The notes: generated from the sequence alone by a model not told the origin. A DNA stretch of 45,077 nucleotides from Burkholderiaceae bacterium (GCA_021166835.1 JAJPEN010000016.1:1-45077), one strand, 5' to 3'; positions 1-9,979 are shown, counted from the first letter of the stretch. Numbers and translations: made by a program.

Positions 1-103
1 TGGCGATGCGCACGTTGCAGATCGCGCTGCCGCTGGGCGCGAAGCGCGTTTCGGGATCGCGGCCGAGATTGCCGACGAGGATCACCTTGTTCACCGAAGC
101 CAT
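1..103 (-). CDS. ssb: Single-stranded DNA-binding protein, N-terminal part (runs off the left edge)
   Basis: The ATG is the complement of 101-103. The 34 visible codons read [20 protein letters not shown] and then [14 protein letters not shown]. This is the classic first strand of the bacterial SSB OB-fold ([14 protein letters not shown]). SSB coats single-stranded DNA during replication, recombination and repair. A GGGAGT-like ribosome-binding site lies about 5 bases upstream of the ATG. The gene is on the same strand as the MFS gene, 32 bp downstream of its stop, and could be co-transcribed with it. The acidic C-terminal tail is outside the window. The ssb/MFS/uvrA arrangement is one I know from Burkholderiales. 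Confidence 0.93.
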   Translation of the reverse strand, partial: MASVNKVILVGNLGRDPETRFAPSGSAICNVRIA

Positions 104-135
104 GCCTTACTCCCGAAAACGTCCAGACGATTGTG

Positions 136-1344
136 TCATGCCGGTTCGTTCGCCGAGGCCGCCTGCACCGACCCCCGGGCCGAACGCGGCCAGCGCCGAT
201 GCCCCGACGCGACGACGAGCCACAGCGCCATCAGCACCGCGCAGGCGACGAACACTGCCGGCCGGCCCCACAGCTGCTGCACCCATCCGCCGATCGCGCC
301 GCCGAAGAACAGGCCGAAGGACTGCGTGGTGTTGTAGACGCCCAGCGCAGTGCCCTTCGCATCGACCGGCGCCAGCCGCGAGATCAGCGACGGCAGGCTC
401 GCCTCGAGCACATTGAACCCCGCGAAGAACACCAGCAGCAATACGGCGAAAGTCAGTAGGCCGCTCGGTTGAGCGACCAGCACGAGCTGCACGACGAGCA
501 CCATCGCGATCGACGCGAGGAAGACGACGCGCAGCCTGCCGCGCCGCTCGCTCCAGAACAGCGGCGGCAGCATCAGCAGGAACGACAGCACGACCACCGG
601 CAGGTAGATCTTCCAGTGCCCGCTCACCGGAATGCCGGCGCGGTCGGCCAGCCACGTGGGCAGCACGACGAACATCGCCATCTGCACCGCATGCAGCGAG
701 AAGATGCCGAAGTTCAGCCGCAGCAGGTCGGGCTCGCGCACGACGTCGCGCAGCGGCGTGCGCGAGACGTCGGCGAGCACCGCCCGCGGCACCGGCGGCA
801 CGACGAAGACGACGACGAAGATCGCGGCGATCGCCAGCACGCCGGTGAACGCGAAGATGCCGCTCATGCCGATGTGTTCGTAGAGCAGCGGCGCGCCGAC
901 CAGCGACAGCGCGAAGGTGAAGCCGATCGAGCCGCCGACCATCGCCATCGCCTTCGTGCGCTGGCTGTCGCGCGTGCTGTCGGCGACGAAAGCCGTCACC
1001 GCCGCCGAGATGGCGCCGGCGCCCTGCAGCGCGCGCCCGATGATCGTGACGAGGATGCCGCTGGCCGCCGCCGCAACGAAACTGCCCAGCGCGAACAGCA
1101 GCAGCCCGGCGACAATCACCGGCTTGCGCCCCCAGCGGTCGGAGGCCATGCCGAAGGGCAATTGCAGCATCGCCTGTGTGAGCCCGTAGATGCCCAGCGC
1201 CAGGCCGACGAGCGTGGCGTCGTCGCCGCCCGGAATGCCGCGCGCGTACACCGCGAACACCGGCAGGATCAGGAACAGCCCGAACATCCGCAGCGCGAAG
1301 ATCGACGCGAGCGAGACGCTCGAGCGTCTTTCGAGCCTGGTCAT
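136..1344 (-). CDS. Major facilitator superfamily transporter (12-TM, drug-efflux type)
   Basis: This integral inner-membrane transporter has about 402 residues from the chosen start. It opens with a hydrophobic segment ([20 protein letters not shown]) and carries the MFS loop 2-3 signature [11 protein letters not shown], followed by repeated hydrophobic helices to the C-terminus. The motif and 400-residue length fit the drug:proton antiporter branch of MFS; the substrate cannot be told from sequence. The frame is open back to 1440 (434 residues), but those extra 32 residues are Pro/Ser-rich and unlike a transporter N-terminus, so I prefer the ATG at 1344 (MTRLERRSS). It is divergent from uvrA and directly upstream of ssb. 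In related bacteria an MFS gene commonly sits between ssb and uvrA, but a functional tie to DNA repair is not evident. Confidence 0.85.
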   Translation of the reverse strand: MTRLERRSSVSLASIFALRMFGLFLILPVFAVYARGIPGGDDATLVGLALGIYGLTQAMLQLPFGMASDRWGRKPVIVAGLLLFALGSFVAAAASGILVTIIGRALQGAGAISAAVTAFVADSTRDSQRTKAMAMVGGSIGFTFALSLVGAPLLYEHIGMSGIFAFTGVLAIAAIFVVVFVVPPVPRAVLADVSRTPLRDVVREPDLLRLNFGIFSLHAVQMAMFVVLPTWLADRAGIPVSGHWKIYLPVVVLSFLLMLPPLFWSERRGRLRVVFLASIAMVLVVQLVLVAQPSGLLTFAVLLLVFFAGFNVLEASLPSLISRLAPVDAKGTALGVYNTTQSFGLFFGGAIGGWVQQLWGRPAVFVACAVLMALWLVVASGHRRWPRSARGSVQAASANEPA

Positions 1345-1460
1345 GCTCGAATCGTCACGCTCCCGGGATTGAGACGACGGGGGCGGAACCGCTTCGGAGA
1401 CGCCGGGGCGCGGGACGGAATCGGGGGATACGGAGGGCATCGGGTGGCCAATGGCGACCG

Positions 1461-1470
1461 GGTATATTAG
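1461..1470. promoter_or_regulatory. Possible -10 element between the divergent MFS gene and uvrA
   Basis: The only AT-rich stretch in the 164 bp between the two start codons is TATATT at 1463-1468; on the other strand it reads AATATA, preceded by TA. It could serve as a -10 for either gene. No good -35 hexamer and no LexA operator (CTG-N10-CAG type) is visible, so SOS control of uvrA is not supported here. Confidence 0.3.
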
Positions 1471-1508
1471 TCGATTGCCCTTCCGCCGCCTGCCCTCGGC
1501 GCTTGCGC

Positions 1509-4469
1509 ATGGAATCGATCCGGATCCGAGGTGCCCGGACGCACAACCTGAGGAACATCGATCTCGACCTGCCGCGCAACCGGCTCGTCGTGATCACCGG
1601 CCTGTCCGGCTCGGGCAAATCGTCGCTCGCCTTCGACACGCTGTACGCTGAAGGGCAGCGCCGCTACGTCGAATCGCTGTCGGCCTACGCGCGGCAGTTC
1701 CTGCAGCTGATGGAAAAGCCCGACGTCGACCTGATCGAAGGGCTGTCGCCGGCCATCGCCATCGAGCAGAAGGCGACGAGCCACAACCCGCGCTCCACGG
1801 TGGGCACCGTCACCGAGATCAACGACTACCTGCGCCTGCTGTTCGCGCGCGCCGGCACGCCGTATTGCCCCTACCACCCCGAGCGTCCGCTCGAAGCGCA
1901 GAGCGTCTCGCAGATGGTCGACGCGGTGCTCGCGCTGCCCGAAGGCACGCGCGCGATGATCCTCGCGCCGGTGCTCACCGGGCGCAAGGGCGAGCACCTC
2001 GACCTGTTCGAGTCGCTGCAGGCGCAGGGCTTCGTGCGGGTTCGCGTGCGCACGCACCGCCTCGGCGCCGACACCGATGCGGGCGCCGACGCGGAGGCGC
2101 GCATCGTCGAGCTGAACGAGGCAGGCGCCTTCCCGAAGCTGGAACGCAATCGCAAGCACTCGATCGACGTCGTCGTCGACCGCATCAAGGTCGCGCCCGC
2201 GGCGCGCCAGCGGCTGGCCGAGTCCTTCGAGACGGCGCTGCGCCTGGCCGACGGACGCGCGATGGCGCTCGACCTCGATCGCGGCGACACGCAGATGTTC
2301 TCGAGCCGCTTCGCGTGCCCGGTGTGCAGTCACGCGCTCGCCGAGCTGGAGCCGCGGCTGTTCTCGTTCAACAATCCGCTGGGCGCCTGCCCCGAGTGCG
2401 ACGGCCTGGGTGCGGTGCCGTTCTTCGATCCGCAGCGCGTCGTCGCCTTCCCCGCGCTCAGCCTCGCTTCCGGCGCGATCAAGGGCTGGGACCGCCGCAA
2501 CGCCTTCTATTTCCAGCTGATCCGCGACCTCGCCGCGCACTACGGCTTCGACGTCGACACTGCCTTCGAGGCGCTGCCCGAACGCACGCGACACGTCGTG
2601 CTGCACGGTTCGGGCAACGAGAAAGTGCCGTTCACCTACCTCGGCGACGGCGGCAAGCCGACCGTGCGCGAACACGCCTTCGAGGGCGTGATCCCGAACC
2701 TCGAGCGCCGGCATCGCGAGACCGATTCGCCGCACGTGCGCGAGGAGCTGTCCAAGTACGTCAGCACGCGTCGCTGCCCGGCCTGCGAGGGAACGCGCCT
2801 GCGCGTGGATGCGCGCTTCGTGCGGGTCGGCCCGCGCGGCGACGACAAGGCGATCTACGAGGTCTCGGGCTGGACGCTGCGCCACGCGCTCGCGTGGTTC
2901 GACTCGCTCGAGCTGCCCGGCTCGCGGCGCGCGGTCGGCGAGCGCATCGTGCGCGAGATCGCGGCGCGCCTGCGCTTCCTGAACAACGTCGGACTGGACT
3001 ACCTGTCGCTCGATCGTCCCGCCGAGACGCTGTCGGGCGGCGAATCGCAGCGCATTCGCCTGGCCTCGCAGATCGGCTCGGGCCTCACCGGCGTGATGTA
3101 CGTGCTCGACGAGCCGTCGATCGGGCTGCACCAGCGCGACAACGACCGGCTGATCGAGACGCTGCAGCAGCTGCGCGACATCGGCAACACGGTCATCGTC
3201 GTCGAGCACGACGAGGATGCGATCCGCGCCGCCGATCACGTCGTCGACATGGGTCCGGGCGCCGGCGAGCACGGCGGCCGGGTCGTCGCGCAGGGCACGG
3301 CCCGGGCGATCGAGGCCTGCGAGGAATCGCTCACCGGGCGCTACCTGTCGGGGGCGCTGCGCATCGAGGTACCGCTCAGCCGCAAGCCGCCCGGCGAGCA
3401 GCGCCTCGTCGTGCGTGGCGCGCGCGGCAACAACCTGAAGAACGTCGACGTCGAGATTCCGCTCGGCCTGCTCGTCTGCGTCACCGGCGTATCCGGCTCG
3501 GGGAAATCGACGCTGGTCAACGACACGCTGTACGCGGCGGCAGCGCGCGCGGTCCATCGCTCGTCGGCCGAAGCGGCGCCGCACGATTCGATCGAAGGGC
3601 TGGCCGCGCTCGACAAGGTGATCTCGGTCGACCAGAGCCCGATCGGCCGCACGCCACGCTCGAATCCGGCCACGTACACGGGGCTCTTCACGCCGATCCG
3701 CGAACTCTTCGCCGAGACACCGGTCGCGCGCGAGCGCGGCTACGGGCCCGGGCGTTTCTCGTTCAACGTCCGGGGCGGGCGCTGCGAAGCCTGCCAGGGC
3801 GACGGCGTGCTGCGCGTCGAGATGCATTTCCTGCCCGACGTCTACGTCGCCTGCGACGTCTGCGGCGGCCGGCGCTACAACCGCGAGACGCTCGAGGTCC
3901 AGTACAAGGGCCGCAACATCGCCGAGGTGCTCGACATGACGATCGAGCAGGCGGCCGGCTTCTTCTCCGCGGTGCCGACCGTCCAGCGCAAGCTGCAGAC
4001 GCTGCTCGAGGTGGGCCTGGGCTACGTGCGCCTCGGGCAGAGCGCCACCACGCTGTCCGGCGGCGAGGCGCAACGCGTGAAGCTCGCCGAGGAGCTGTCC
4101 AAGCGCGACACCGGCCGCACGCTGTACATCCTCGACGAGCCGACCACCGGACTGCATTTCCACGACATCTCGCTGCTGCTCGGCGTGATCCATACGCTGC
4201 GCGACCGTGGCAACACCATCGTCGTCATCGAGCACAACCTCGACGTGATCAAGACCGCCGACTGGGTGATCGATCTGGGCCCGGGAGGCGGCGACGCGGG
4301 CGGTGAGGTCGTCGCGACGGGAACCCCCGAACGAATCGCCGGCTGCGAAGCGAGCGCGACCGGGCAGTACCTCGCACGGGCGCTGGGCGGGGTGCGCGGC
4401 ACGGCAGCAGCGAAACCGCGCCGCGCGCGGGCCGATGCGCCGCGAGGCGAACAACAGGCAGCGGGCTGA
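1509..4469 (+). CDS. uvrA: Excinuclease ABC subunit A
   Basis: This is the damage-sensing ATPase of nucleotide excision repair. A UvrA dimer loads UvrB at lesions in the cytoplasm. The 986-residue protein shows both ABC modules. The first has Walker [10 protein letters not shown] near residue 31, a zinc module CPVC with a distal CPEC, and [18 protein letters not shown] followed by Walker [18 protein letters not shown]. The second has Walker [10 protein letters not shown], a zinc finger [23 protein letters not shown] and [15 protein letters not shown]. It is slightly longer than E. coli UvrA (940), partly because of a basic Ala/Arg-rich tail. The ATG at 1509 ([14 protein letters not shown]) matches the family start; an in-frame TTG at 1503 is an alternative. 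No clear ribosome-binding site is visible. Confidence 0.97.
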   Translation: MESIRIRGARTHNLRNIDLDLPRNRLVVITGLSGSGKSSLAFDTLYAEGQRRYVESLSAYARQFLQLMEKPDVDLIEGLSPAIAIEQKATSHNPRSTVGTVTEINDYLRLLFARAGTPYCPYHPERPLEAQSVSQMVDAVLALPEGTRAMILAPVLTGRKGEHLDLFESLQAQGFVRVRVRTHRLGADTDAGADAEARIVELNEAGAFPKLERNRKHSIDVVVDRIKVAPAARQRLAESFETALRLADGRAMALDLDRGDTQMFSSRFACPVCSHALAELEPRLFSFNNPLGACPECDGLGAVPFFDPQRVVAFPALSLASGAIKGWDRRNAFYFQLIRDLAAHYGFDVDTAFEALPERTRHVVLHGSGNEKVPFTYLGDGGKPTVREHAFEGVIPNLERRHRETDSPHVREELSKYVSTRRCPACEGTRLRVDARFVRVGPRGDDKAIYEVSGWTLRHALAWFDSLELPGSRRAVGERIVREIAARLRFLNNVGLDYLSLDRPAETLSGGESQRIRLASQIGSGLTGVMYVLDEPSIGLHQRDNDRLIETLQQLRDIGNTVIVVEHDEDAIRAADHVVDMGPGAGEHGGRVVAQGTARAIEACEESLTGRYLSGALRIEVPLSRKPPGEQRLVVRGARGNNLKNVDVEIPLGLLVCVTGVSGSGKSTLVNDTLYAAAARAVHRSSAEAAPHDSIEGLAALDKVISVDQSPIGRTPRSNPATYTGLFTPIRELFAETPVARERGYGPGRFSFNVRGGRCEACQGDGVLRVEMHFLPDVYVACDVCGGRRYNRETLEVQYKGRNIAEVLDMTIEQAAGFFSAVPTVQRKLQTLLEVGLGYVRLGQSATTLSGGEAQRVKLAEELSKRDTGRTLYILDEPTTGLHFHDISLLLGVIHTLRDRGNTIVVIEHNLDVIKTADWVIDLGPGGGDAGGEVVATGTPERIAGCEASATGQYLARALGGVRGTAAAKPRRARADAPRGEQQAAG

Positions 4470-4502
4470 TCCGGTCCCTGGGGGCCGCTGCGCTCCTGGC
4501 GA

Positions 4503-5204
4503 TCAGTCGGGATCGGGACGGTAGCGCGCGAAACGCGCGTGCACCTCGGCCATCGCCGCCGCGTCCAGCCGCGCCGGCTCGCCCAGCTGCAGCGCCAGCC
4601 GGTACATGCGCGCCAGCGTCTCGACCTCGACAGCCAGCTCGAGCGCCGCTTCGACGCTCGCGCCGAGCGCGACGATTCCGTGCTGCGCGAGCAGGCACGC
4701 ACGCCGGCCTTCGAGCGCGGCGCGCGCACGATCGGACAGCGCCTTCGTGCCGAAGGTGGCGTAGGGCGCGCAACGGATGTCGTCGCCGCCGGCCACCGCG
4801 ATCATGTAGTGGAAAGCCGGGATGCCTTCGGCGTGGATGCGCGGCAGGCAGGCGAGCGCGGTGGCGTGCGGCGGATGCGCGTGCACGATCGCCTGCACGT
4901 CGGCGCGCGCCGCGTGCAGGTCGCGATGCAATCGCCATTCGGAGGAAGGCGCTCGTACGCCGTGCGCGCACACGGGCGCCGGCGCGAGCGGATCCTCGCC
5001 ATCCGGTATCGCCAACGGAAGCCAGACGAGATCGTCGATCGTCATCCGGTCGTAGGCCAGCGCGCTCGGTGTGACGAGCAGGCCTTCCTCGCCGCCGCGA
5101 TGCCAGCGCAGCGACGCATTGCCGGCGCGCCCGCTGTTGATGCCCAGCGGCGCCATGCGTCGGACGGCGTCGACCAGCGAGGCGCGCGCTTCGTTCTCGG
5201 TCAT
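4503..5204 (-). CDS. Class II aldolase/adducin family protein (Ald2-like sugar-phosphate aldolase or MtnB-like dehydratase)
   Basis: This 233-residue cytoplasmic enzyme belongs to the zinc-dependent class II aldolase/adducin fold. Visible features are the phosphate-binding NSGRAGNASLR segment (residues 23-33), an acidic residue in SSEW (E89), the metal ligands HAH (H108 and H110) and a third histidine in QHG (H175). This matches the E-H-H-H set of L-fuculose-phosphate aldolase. The ATG overlaps the stop of mtnA (ATGA at 5201-5204), so the two are translationally coupled. MtnA makes 5-methylthioribulose-1-phosphate or 5-deoxyribulose-1-phosphate. The partner could therefore be the Ald2 aldolase of the DHAP shunt, giving dihydroxyacetone phosphate and an aldehyde, or a MtnB dehydratase. 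Sequence alone does not decide; no other mtn gene is in the window. Confidence 0.85.
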   Translation of the reverse strand: MTENEARASLVDAVRRMAPLGINSGRAGNASLRWHRGGEEGLLVTPSALAYDRMTIDDLVWLPLAIPDGEDPLAPAPVCAHGVRAPSSEWRLHRDLHAARADVQAIVHAHPPHATALACLPRIHAEGIPAFHYMIAVAGGDDIRCAPYATFGTKALSDRARAALEGRRACLLAQHGIVALGASVEAALELAVEVETLARMYRLALQLGEPARLDAAAMAEVHARFARYRPDPD

Positions 5205-6310
5205 CCCGCGGCCATCTGGGCGTCGCGCCGAAGCAGCGCCGCGATCGCCGCGTGCGACGGCTCGCAGGCACCGCGTTCGGTGAGGAGCGCGGTAACCAGC
5301 CGCGCCGGCGTGATGTCGAAGCCCGGATTGGCGACCGCGCTGCCTTCCGGCACCACGCGCACCGCTGCGATGGCAGCGTCGTCGAGCCGGCCGACGACGT
5401 GCGTCACCTCGCGCCCGTCGCGCTCCTCGATCGGAATCGACGCACCGTCGGCGGTGTCGACGTCGATGCTCGACGTCGGACACGCGACGTAGAACGGCAC
5501 GCGGTTGTCGCGCGCGGCGAGCGCCTTGAGGTACGTGCCGATCTTGTTCGCGACGTCGCCGTTGGCCGCCACCCGGTCGCAGCCGACGATCACCGCGTCG
5601 ACGCGGCCCTGCATCATCAGCAGGCCGCCCGCGTTGTCGACGATCACCGTGTGCGCGATGCCGCGCTCGGCAAGCTCCCATGCGGTGAGCGAGGCGCCCT
5701 GGTTGCGCGGACGCGTCTCGTCGACCCAGACGTGCACGGCGACGCCCTGCTCGTGCAGATGCTGGACCACGGCGAGCACCGTGCCGTGCTCCACCGTGGC
5801 GATGGCGCCGGCATTGCAGTGCGTGAGCAGGTTCAGCGGAATGGCGTCGGCGCCCGCCATGCCGGCCAGCGCCGAGCGCTGCTCGGCGAGCACGCGCAGC
5901 AGGCGTGCGCCGTGCTCGCCGATGCGCGCGTTGCACGCGGCGTCCTCGTCGCAGATGGCCGCTGCCTCCTGGCGCGCGAGTGCGGCTCGCTGCGCGGCCG
6001 GCGCAGGCGCCACGCGGCGAAGCACGCGGTCGAGCGCCCAGCGCAGGTTTACCGCGGTGGGACGCGCCGCGGCCAGCCGCTCGTAGGCCTCGCGCAGCGC
6101 GTCGTCGGAGGGGTCGGCTTCGATCGCCAGCGCCAGGCCCCAGGCGCCCACCGCGCCGATCAGCGGCGCGCCGCGCACGCGCATCTCGCGGATCGCCGCT
6201 TCGCAGTCGGCGCAGCTGCGCAATGCGATCTCGCGGCGCTCGAAGGGCAGCCATCGCTGGTCGATCGTGTGCGGCACGCCGAGGGCGTCGTTCCACAGGG
6301 TCCTTGACAT
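5201..6310 (-). CDS. mtnA: S-methyl-5-thioribose-1-phosphate isomerase
   Basis: MtnA isomerises the aldose 5-methylthioribose-1-phosphate to the ketose 5-methylthioribulose-1-phosphate in salvage of 5'-methylthioadenosine. Homologues also accept 5-deoxyribose-1-phosphate. The 369-residue protein has the eIF2B-like isomerase fold. Recognisable blocks are REMRVRGAPLIGAVGAWG near residues 41-58, the catalytic Cys in LLTHCNAGA (C165), the DETRPRNQGASLTAWEL block, the catalytic Asp in GCDRVAANGD (D245) and the NKIGTY motif. The start at 6310 (MSRTLWND) follows an AAGGAT ribosome-binding site. The frame is open to 6382, but the extra residues do not look like MtnA. It overlaps the downstream aldolase gene by 4 bp and is divergent from the cbb3 assembly cluster, with 70 bp between starts. 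Confidence 0.95.
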   Translation of the reverse strand: MSRTLWNDALGVPHTIDQRWLPFERREIALRSCADCEAAIREMRVRGAPLIGAVGAWGLALAIEADPSDDALREAYERLAAARPTAVNLRWALDRVLRRVAPAPAAQRAALARQEAAAICDEDAACNARIGEHGARLLRVLAEQRSALAGMAGADAIPLNLLTHCNAGAIATVEHGTVLAVVQHLHEQGVAVHVWVDETRPRNQGASLTAWELAERGIAHTVIVDNAGGLLMMQGRVDAVIVGCDRVAANGDVANKIGTYLKALAARDNRVPFYVACPTSSIDVDTADGASIPIEERDGREVTHVVGRLDDAAIAAVRVVPEGSAVANPGFDITPARLVTALLTERGACEPSHAAIAALLRRDAQMAAG

Positions 6311-6380
6311 GGCACAGGAATCCTTCGCCCGAATTGGGTACCATCCGCCGCGTTCCAGTCTAATCGATGACATCGGGCGC

Positions 6381-7133
6381 ATGAGTCTCTCGCTGATGTC
6401 AGCGTTCCTGCTCGGGCTGTTCGGCGGCGTTCACTGCGCGTCGATGTGCGGAGGAATCGTCGCACTGCTCGGCACGCGGCACCGGATGATGCCGCTGAAC
6501 GTGCAACCGGGCGGCGCCGCCGTCGCGGCGATGCAATCGGGCACGCTGCTGCAATTCGCCTACAACGCCGGCCGCATCGGCAGCTACGCCGTCGCCGGCG
6601 CGCTGGCTGGCGCCGTCGGTTCGGCGGCCTGGCTCGCCGAGCACGTGCTGCCGGTGCAGAAGATCAGCTTCGTCGCCGCCAACCTGCTGCTGATCGTGCT
6701 CGGGCTGGCGCTCACCGGCGGGCTGCGCCGCCTGCGCGTGCTCGAGCGCTTCGGCGCCGGCGCCTGGAAGCGCGTCGCGCCTTTCGCCTCGCGGCTGCTC
6801 GGCGCCACCAGCTTGCCCGGCGCTTTCGTCGCCGGCGCCGCATGGGGCTGGGTGCCGTGCGGAATGGTCTACGGCGTGCTCGCCGCGGCGCTCGTCTCGG
6901 GCAGCGCCGCCGACGGCGCGCTGCTGATGCTCGCCTTCGGCGTCGGAACGCTGCCGAACCTGCTGGCCCTGGGCCTGGCCGCCCAGCGCGTCTCGCGCTG
7001 GTTCGCCCGCCCCGGCGCGCGCTTCGCCGCCGGCCTGCTGATCGTCGCCTTCGGCGTGGCGGGCCTCGCGCGCATCGACCCGATCGCTCATCTGCAGCAG
7101 GCCATCGACGTCTGCGTGCAGTGGCTGCAATGA
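6381..7133 (+). CDS. Sulfite exporter TauE/SafE-type (DsbD_2 family) membrane protein of the cbb3 assembly cluster
   Basis: This is a 250-residue polytopic inner-membrane protein. It begins [19 protein letters not shown] and has the paired-cysteine motif [16 protein letters not shown] at the end of the first helix. A second half repeats the pattern around [16 protein letters not shown], as in the DsbD transmembrane family (Pfam DsbD_2). Such proteins are usually labelled sulfite exporter but regularly neighbour ccoI and are thought to act in copper handling or thiol chemistry during cbb3 oxidase assembly; that role is inferred from context. The stop overlaps the ccoI start (ATGA at 7130-7133). 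The ATG at 6381 is preferred; the frame is open upstream to 6267 with non-membrane sequence. Confidence 0.85.
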   Translation: MSLSLMSAFLLGLFGGVHCASMCGGIVALLGTRHRMMPLNVQPGGAAVAAMQSGTLLQFAYNAGRIGSYAVAGALAGAVGSAAWLAEHVLPVQKISFVAANLLLIVLGLALTGGLRRLRVLERFGAGAWKRVAPFASRLLGATSLPGAFVAGAAWGWVPCGMVYGVLAAALVSGSAADGALLMLAFGVGTLPNLLALGLAAQRVSRWFARPGARFAAGLLIVAFGVAGLARIDPIAHLQQAIDVCVQWLQ

Positions 7134-9739
7134 CACAACGAATCGCCTGCTTCCATTGCGGCGAGGCGGTGGAGCGGCCCGGTGCATGGCGCACGACGAT
7201 CGACGGCGCCGAGCGCGAGATGTGCTGCGCCGGGTGCCGAGCGGTGGCCGAGGCGATCGCGGCGGCCGGCCTGTCCGACTACTACCGCACGCGCTCGCAG
7301 CCAGGCGCAGCCGGCGTCGTGCCCGAGGAACTCGAAGCGCTGCACGTCTGGGACGACGCCGAAGTGCAGGCGCGCTTCGTACGCGGCGGGGATACCGGCG
7401 GCGACGAACGCGAGGCGACGCTGCTAGTCGACGGAATGCGCTGCGGCGCCTGCGTCTGGCTGCTCGAGCAGACGCTGCAGCGCCAGCCCGGCGTGGTCGG
7501 CGCATCGGTGAATCTGGCGACCGAACGCGCGACGATCCGCTGGAATGCGGCGCAGACGCAGCTTTCGCGCCTGCTCGCGGCGATCGGCAGCATCGGCTAC
7601 GTGGCGCGGCCCTTCGATGCGCGCGGCCGCGAGCAGCAGATCCAGCGCACGACGAAGGCGCTGTTCCGGCGCCTGTTCGTCGCCGCGCTGGCGATGATGC
7701 AGGTGATGATGTACGCGTTTCCGTCGTACGTCGCCGCGCCGGGCGAGATCGAGCCGGCGCACGAATCGCTGATGCGCTGGGCGAGCCTGCTGCTCACCGT
7801 CCCGGTCGTCTTCTATTCGGCCACGCCCTTCCTCGCCGGCGCCTGGCGCGACCTGCGCGCACGCAGCCTGGGGATGGACGTGCCGGTGGCGATCGGCGTG
7901 CTCGCCGCCTTCGCCGCCAGCGTGCACGCCACCGTCGTCGGCCGCGGCGAGGTCTGGTTCGACTCGGTGACGATGTTCGTCTGCCTGCTGCTGGCGGCGC
8001 GCTACGTCGAATGGATCGCGCGCCGGCGCGCGGGCCGCGCGATCGACGCGGTGGCCGCTGCCGCGCCCGATTCGGCCGAGCGCATCGATCCGGCGACCGG
8101 AGCGATCGAACGCGTGCCGGCCACGCGACTGGCGCCCGGCGACCGCTTCCGCGTCGCCGTCGGCGAGCGCATCGCGGTGGACGCGCGCATCGTCGAGGGG
8201 CGCACGGCGATCGACGCGTCGCTGCTCACCGGCGAGTCGGTGCCGGTGGTGCGCGAGCGCGGCGACGAGGTGCCGGGCGGCGCGGTGAACGCGGGCAGCG
8301 CCTTCGTCGCTCAGGCGCTGCGCAGCAGCGCCGACAGCGCGATCTCGACCATCGAGCGGCTGATCGACCGCGCCGCAGCCGACAAGCCCCGACTCGCCGG
8401 CCTCGCCGAGCGGGTCGCGCGTTTGTTCGTCCTCGCGCTGCTGCTGCTGGCGGCCGGCGTCTGGCTCGCCTGGATGCAGATCGACCCTGCACGCGCCGCG
8501 CCGATCGCGATCGCCGTGCTGGTCGTCTCGTGCCCCTGCGCGCTGTCGATGGCGATGCCAGCGGCGCTGGCGGCAGCCACCGGCGCGGCGATCCGGCGCG
8601 GAATGCTCATCGCACGCGGAGACGCGCTCGAACGACTCGCCGACTGCACCGACGTCGTCTTCGACAAGACCGGAACGCTGACGCGAGGCCGCCCCGAAGT
8701 CGTCGACGTCGTGACGCTCGCGCCGACCGAGGACGGAGAGCCCGGCCACTCCGACGAGGCCGCCGACGCTGCCGCGAGCACCGCCCTCGCGATTGCCGCC
8801 GCACTCGAAGCGGGCCAGTCGCATCCGCTCGCGGCCGCGATCCTGCGCGCCGCCGAAGACGCGGACGTCGCACCGCTGCACACCGACGCCCCGCCCGTCA
8901 CCACTCCCGGTCTAGGCGTCGAAGCCACGATCGACGGCCGCCGCTACCGCCTCGGCGCCGAACGCTGGGTTGCCGAATGGCACGCCTCGCTCGCCGCCGC
9001 CGCCGCCGACGCCGACGCCGACGGACCCGAGCCGGCCGCTTCCCCTTCACCCTTCACCCTTCACCCTTCACTTCCGTCCACCCTTCACCCTTCACCTTTC
9101 TCACACGTCTGGCTCGTCGACGACCACCGCCCCATCGCCCGCCTGCACCTGCGCGACCGCCTGCGCGACGAAGCGCGCGAAGTGGTCGACGCGCTCGCCG
9201 CGCGCGGGCTGCGCGTGCACCTGCTCTCCGGCGACCGTCTCGCGAGCGCGCAGGCGGTCGCGGACGAACTGGCGATCGCGCACGTGCGCGCCGAGGCTGC
9301 GCCCGACGACAAGCTCGAATACGTGCGCGGGCTGCAGCGCGAAGGTGGCCGCGCCGCGATGATCGGCGACGGCATCAACGACGCGCCGGTGCTCGCGGCG
9401 GCCGACGTCTCGGTAGCCGTCGGCGCGGCCAGTTCGCTCGCCCGCACCGCGGCCTCGGTCGTGCTGCTCGGCGGCTCGCTGCGCGAACTGGTCGCGCTGC
9501 ACGCGCTGGCGCGGCGCACGCGCCGCGTCGTGCGGCAGAACCTCGGCTGGGCGCTCGTCTACAATGCCGCCGCGATTCCGGCGGCGGCGTTCGGCTGGGT
9601 GCCGCCCTGGCTCGCCGCACTGGGCATGACCGGCAGTTCGCTGCTGGTCGTGCTCAACGCACTGCGCCTGATCCCGGGCGCGAAGCGCGCCGCCGGCCGC
9701 GCGGAGCCTGCAGCAGCGCCGGCGACGGCGAGCGCCTGA
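7130..9739 (+). CDS. ccoI: Copper-translocating P1B-type ATPase for cbb3 oxidase assembly
   Basis: CcoI (FixI) pumps copper across the inner membrane and is needed to build the CuB centre of the cbb3 oxidase. The 869-residue protein has an N-terminal Cys region ([22 protein letters not shown]), a heavy-metal domain with [15 protein letters not shown], the actuator motif LLTGESVPV, the CPC transport motif [14 protein letters not shown], the phosphorylation site DKTGTLTRG, the SHPLAAAIL nucleotide-binding motif and the hinge [20 protein letters not shown]. It starts by 4-bp overlap with the upstream gene and abuts ccoS. The unusual part is a low-complexity insertion in the nucleotide-binding domain, residues about 620-656. 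It comprises Ala/Asp runs and then a Ser/Pro/Phe/Thr/His stretch encoded by a 7-bp tandem repeat (9043-9094). Confidence 0.95.
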   Translation: MTQRIACFHCGEAVERPGAWRTTIDGAEREMCCAGCRAVAEAIAAAGLSDYYRTRSQPGAAGVVPEELEALHVWDDAEVQARFVRGGDTGGDEREATLLVDGMRCGACVWLLEQTLQRQPGVVGASVNLATERATIRWNAAQTQLSRLLAAIGSIGYVARPFDARGREQQIQRTTKALFRRLFVAALAMMQVMMYAFPSYVAAPGEIEPAHESLMRWASLLLTVPVVFYSATPFLAGAWRDLRARSLGMDVPVAIGVLAAFAASVHATVVGRGEVWFDSVTMFVCLLLAARYVEWIARRRAGRAIDAVAAAAPDSAERIDPATGAIERVPATRLAPGDRFRVAVGERIAVDARIVEGRTAIDASLLTGESVPVVRERGDEVPGGAVNAGSAFVAQALRSSADSAISTIERLIDRAAADKPRLAGLAERVARLFVLALLLLAAGVWLAWMQIDPARAAPIAIAVLVVSCPCALSMAMPAALAAATGAAIRRGMLIARGDALERLADCTDVVFDKTGTLTRGRPEVVDVVTLAPTEDGEPGHSDEAADAAASTALAIAAALEAGQSHPLAAAILRAAEDADVAPLHTDAPPVTTPGLGVEATIDGRRYRLGAERWVAEWHASLAAAAADADADGPEPAASPSPFTLHPSLPSTLHPSPFSHVWLVDDHRPIARLHLRDRLRDEAREVVDALAARGLRVHLLSGDRLASAQAVADELAIAHVRAEAAPDDKLEYVRGLQREGGRAAMIGDGINDAPVLAAADVSVAVGAASSLARTAASVVLLGGSLRELVALHALARRTRRVVRQNLGWALVYNAAAIPAAAFGWVPPWLAALGMTGSSLLVVLNALRLIPGAKRAAGRAEPAAAPATASA
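9043..9094 (+). repeat. Heptanucleotide tandem repeat CCCTTCA inside ccoI
   Basis: Four perfect head-to-tail copies of CCCTTCA occupy 9043-9070. A 10-bp interruption (9071-9080) follows, then two more perfect copies (9081-9094) and a degenerate tail (CCTTTC). The unit is not a multiple of 3, so each unit gain or loss would shift the ccoI frame; only changes by three units keep it. Just upstream, 8992-9023 is a run of GCC and GAC codons. The array breaks with the GC-rich codon use around it. Confidence 0.9.
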
Positions 9740-9934
9740 ATGGAAGCGCTGTACCTGCTCGTGCCGCTCAGCCTGGCCATCGTCGCGCTCGCCGCCTGGA
9801 TATTCCTGCGGATGTCCGACAGCGGACAGTTCGACGACATGGAAGGTCCGGCGCACAGCATCCTGCACGACGACGACCGCTCGCCGCCCGCCACGAAGGA
9901 AGGCACGAACGACGACGACAATGCGCGGTCTTGA
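9740..9934 (+). CDS. ccoS: cbb3-type cytochrome oxidase assembly protein CcoS
   Basis: This 64-residue protein has one N-terminal membrane helix ([20 protein letters not shown]). It is followed by the conserved cytoplasmic stretch [23 protein letters not shown], which is diagnostic of CcoS/FixS: an Asp/Gly pair, then a D-P/G-x-x-R/H-IL element. CcoS is needed for cofactor insertion into cbb3 oxidase. The ATG follows the ccoI stop with no gap (TGA then ATG), so it is translated from the same transcript. The stop codon lies inside a putative FNR site that starts the next transcript. The tail is very acidic and hydrophilic. Confidence 0.93.
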   Translation: MEALYLLVPLSLAIVALAAWIFLRMSDSGQFDDMEGPAHSILHDDDRSPPATKEGTNDDDNARS

Positions 9935-9979
9935 TAAAAGGCAAATTCAATCGAACCGACGCTTCCGATAATTCAGTTC
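9931..9979 (+). promoter_or_regulatory. Putative class II FNR/Anr-type promoter of ccoNOQP
   Basis: TTGATAAAAGGCAA at 9931-9944 matches the FNR consensus TTGAT-N4-ATCAA in the whole left half and in CAA of the right half. A -10 hexamer GATAAT (5 of 6 to TATAAT) lies at 9967-9972. A start site at about 9979 would place the centre of the FNR box (9937.5) near -41.5, the exact geometry of a class II activated promoter. The ccoN ribosome-binding site AGGGGGA and the ATG at 9997 follow. The box overlaps the ccoS stop codon. The spacing is measured; regulator identity and function are inferred. Confidence 0.65.

Noticed and set aside
1345..1508. LexA/SOS box upstream of uvrA
   Set aside because: No CTG-N10-CAG type palindrome is present in the spacer.
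1467..4454. 995-codon open frame antisense to uvrA
   Set aside because: Shadow of the GC-rich codon pattern. The sequence is Arg/Ala/Asp/Gln-rich with no domain, while the opposite frame is unmistakable UvrA.
6446..7129. In-frame extension of ccoI upstream of 7130
   Set aside because: The extension is an Arg/Ala-rich shadow of the SafE-like gene. CcoI homologues begin with the CFHCGE-type region right after the ATG at 7130.
9043..9094. CRISPR array
   Set aside because: The repeat unit is 7 bp with no spacers and lies inside a coding sequence.
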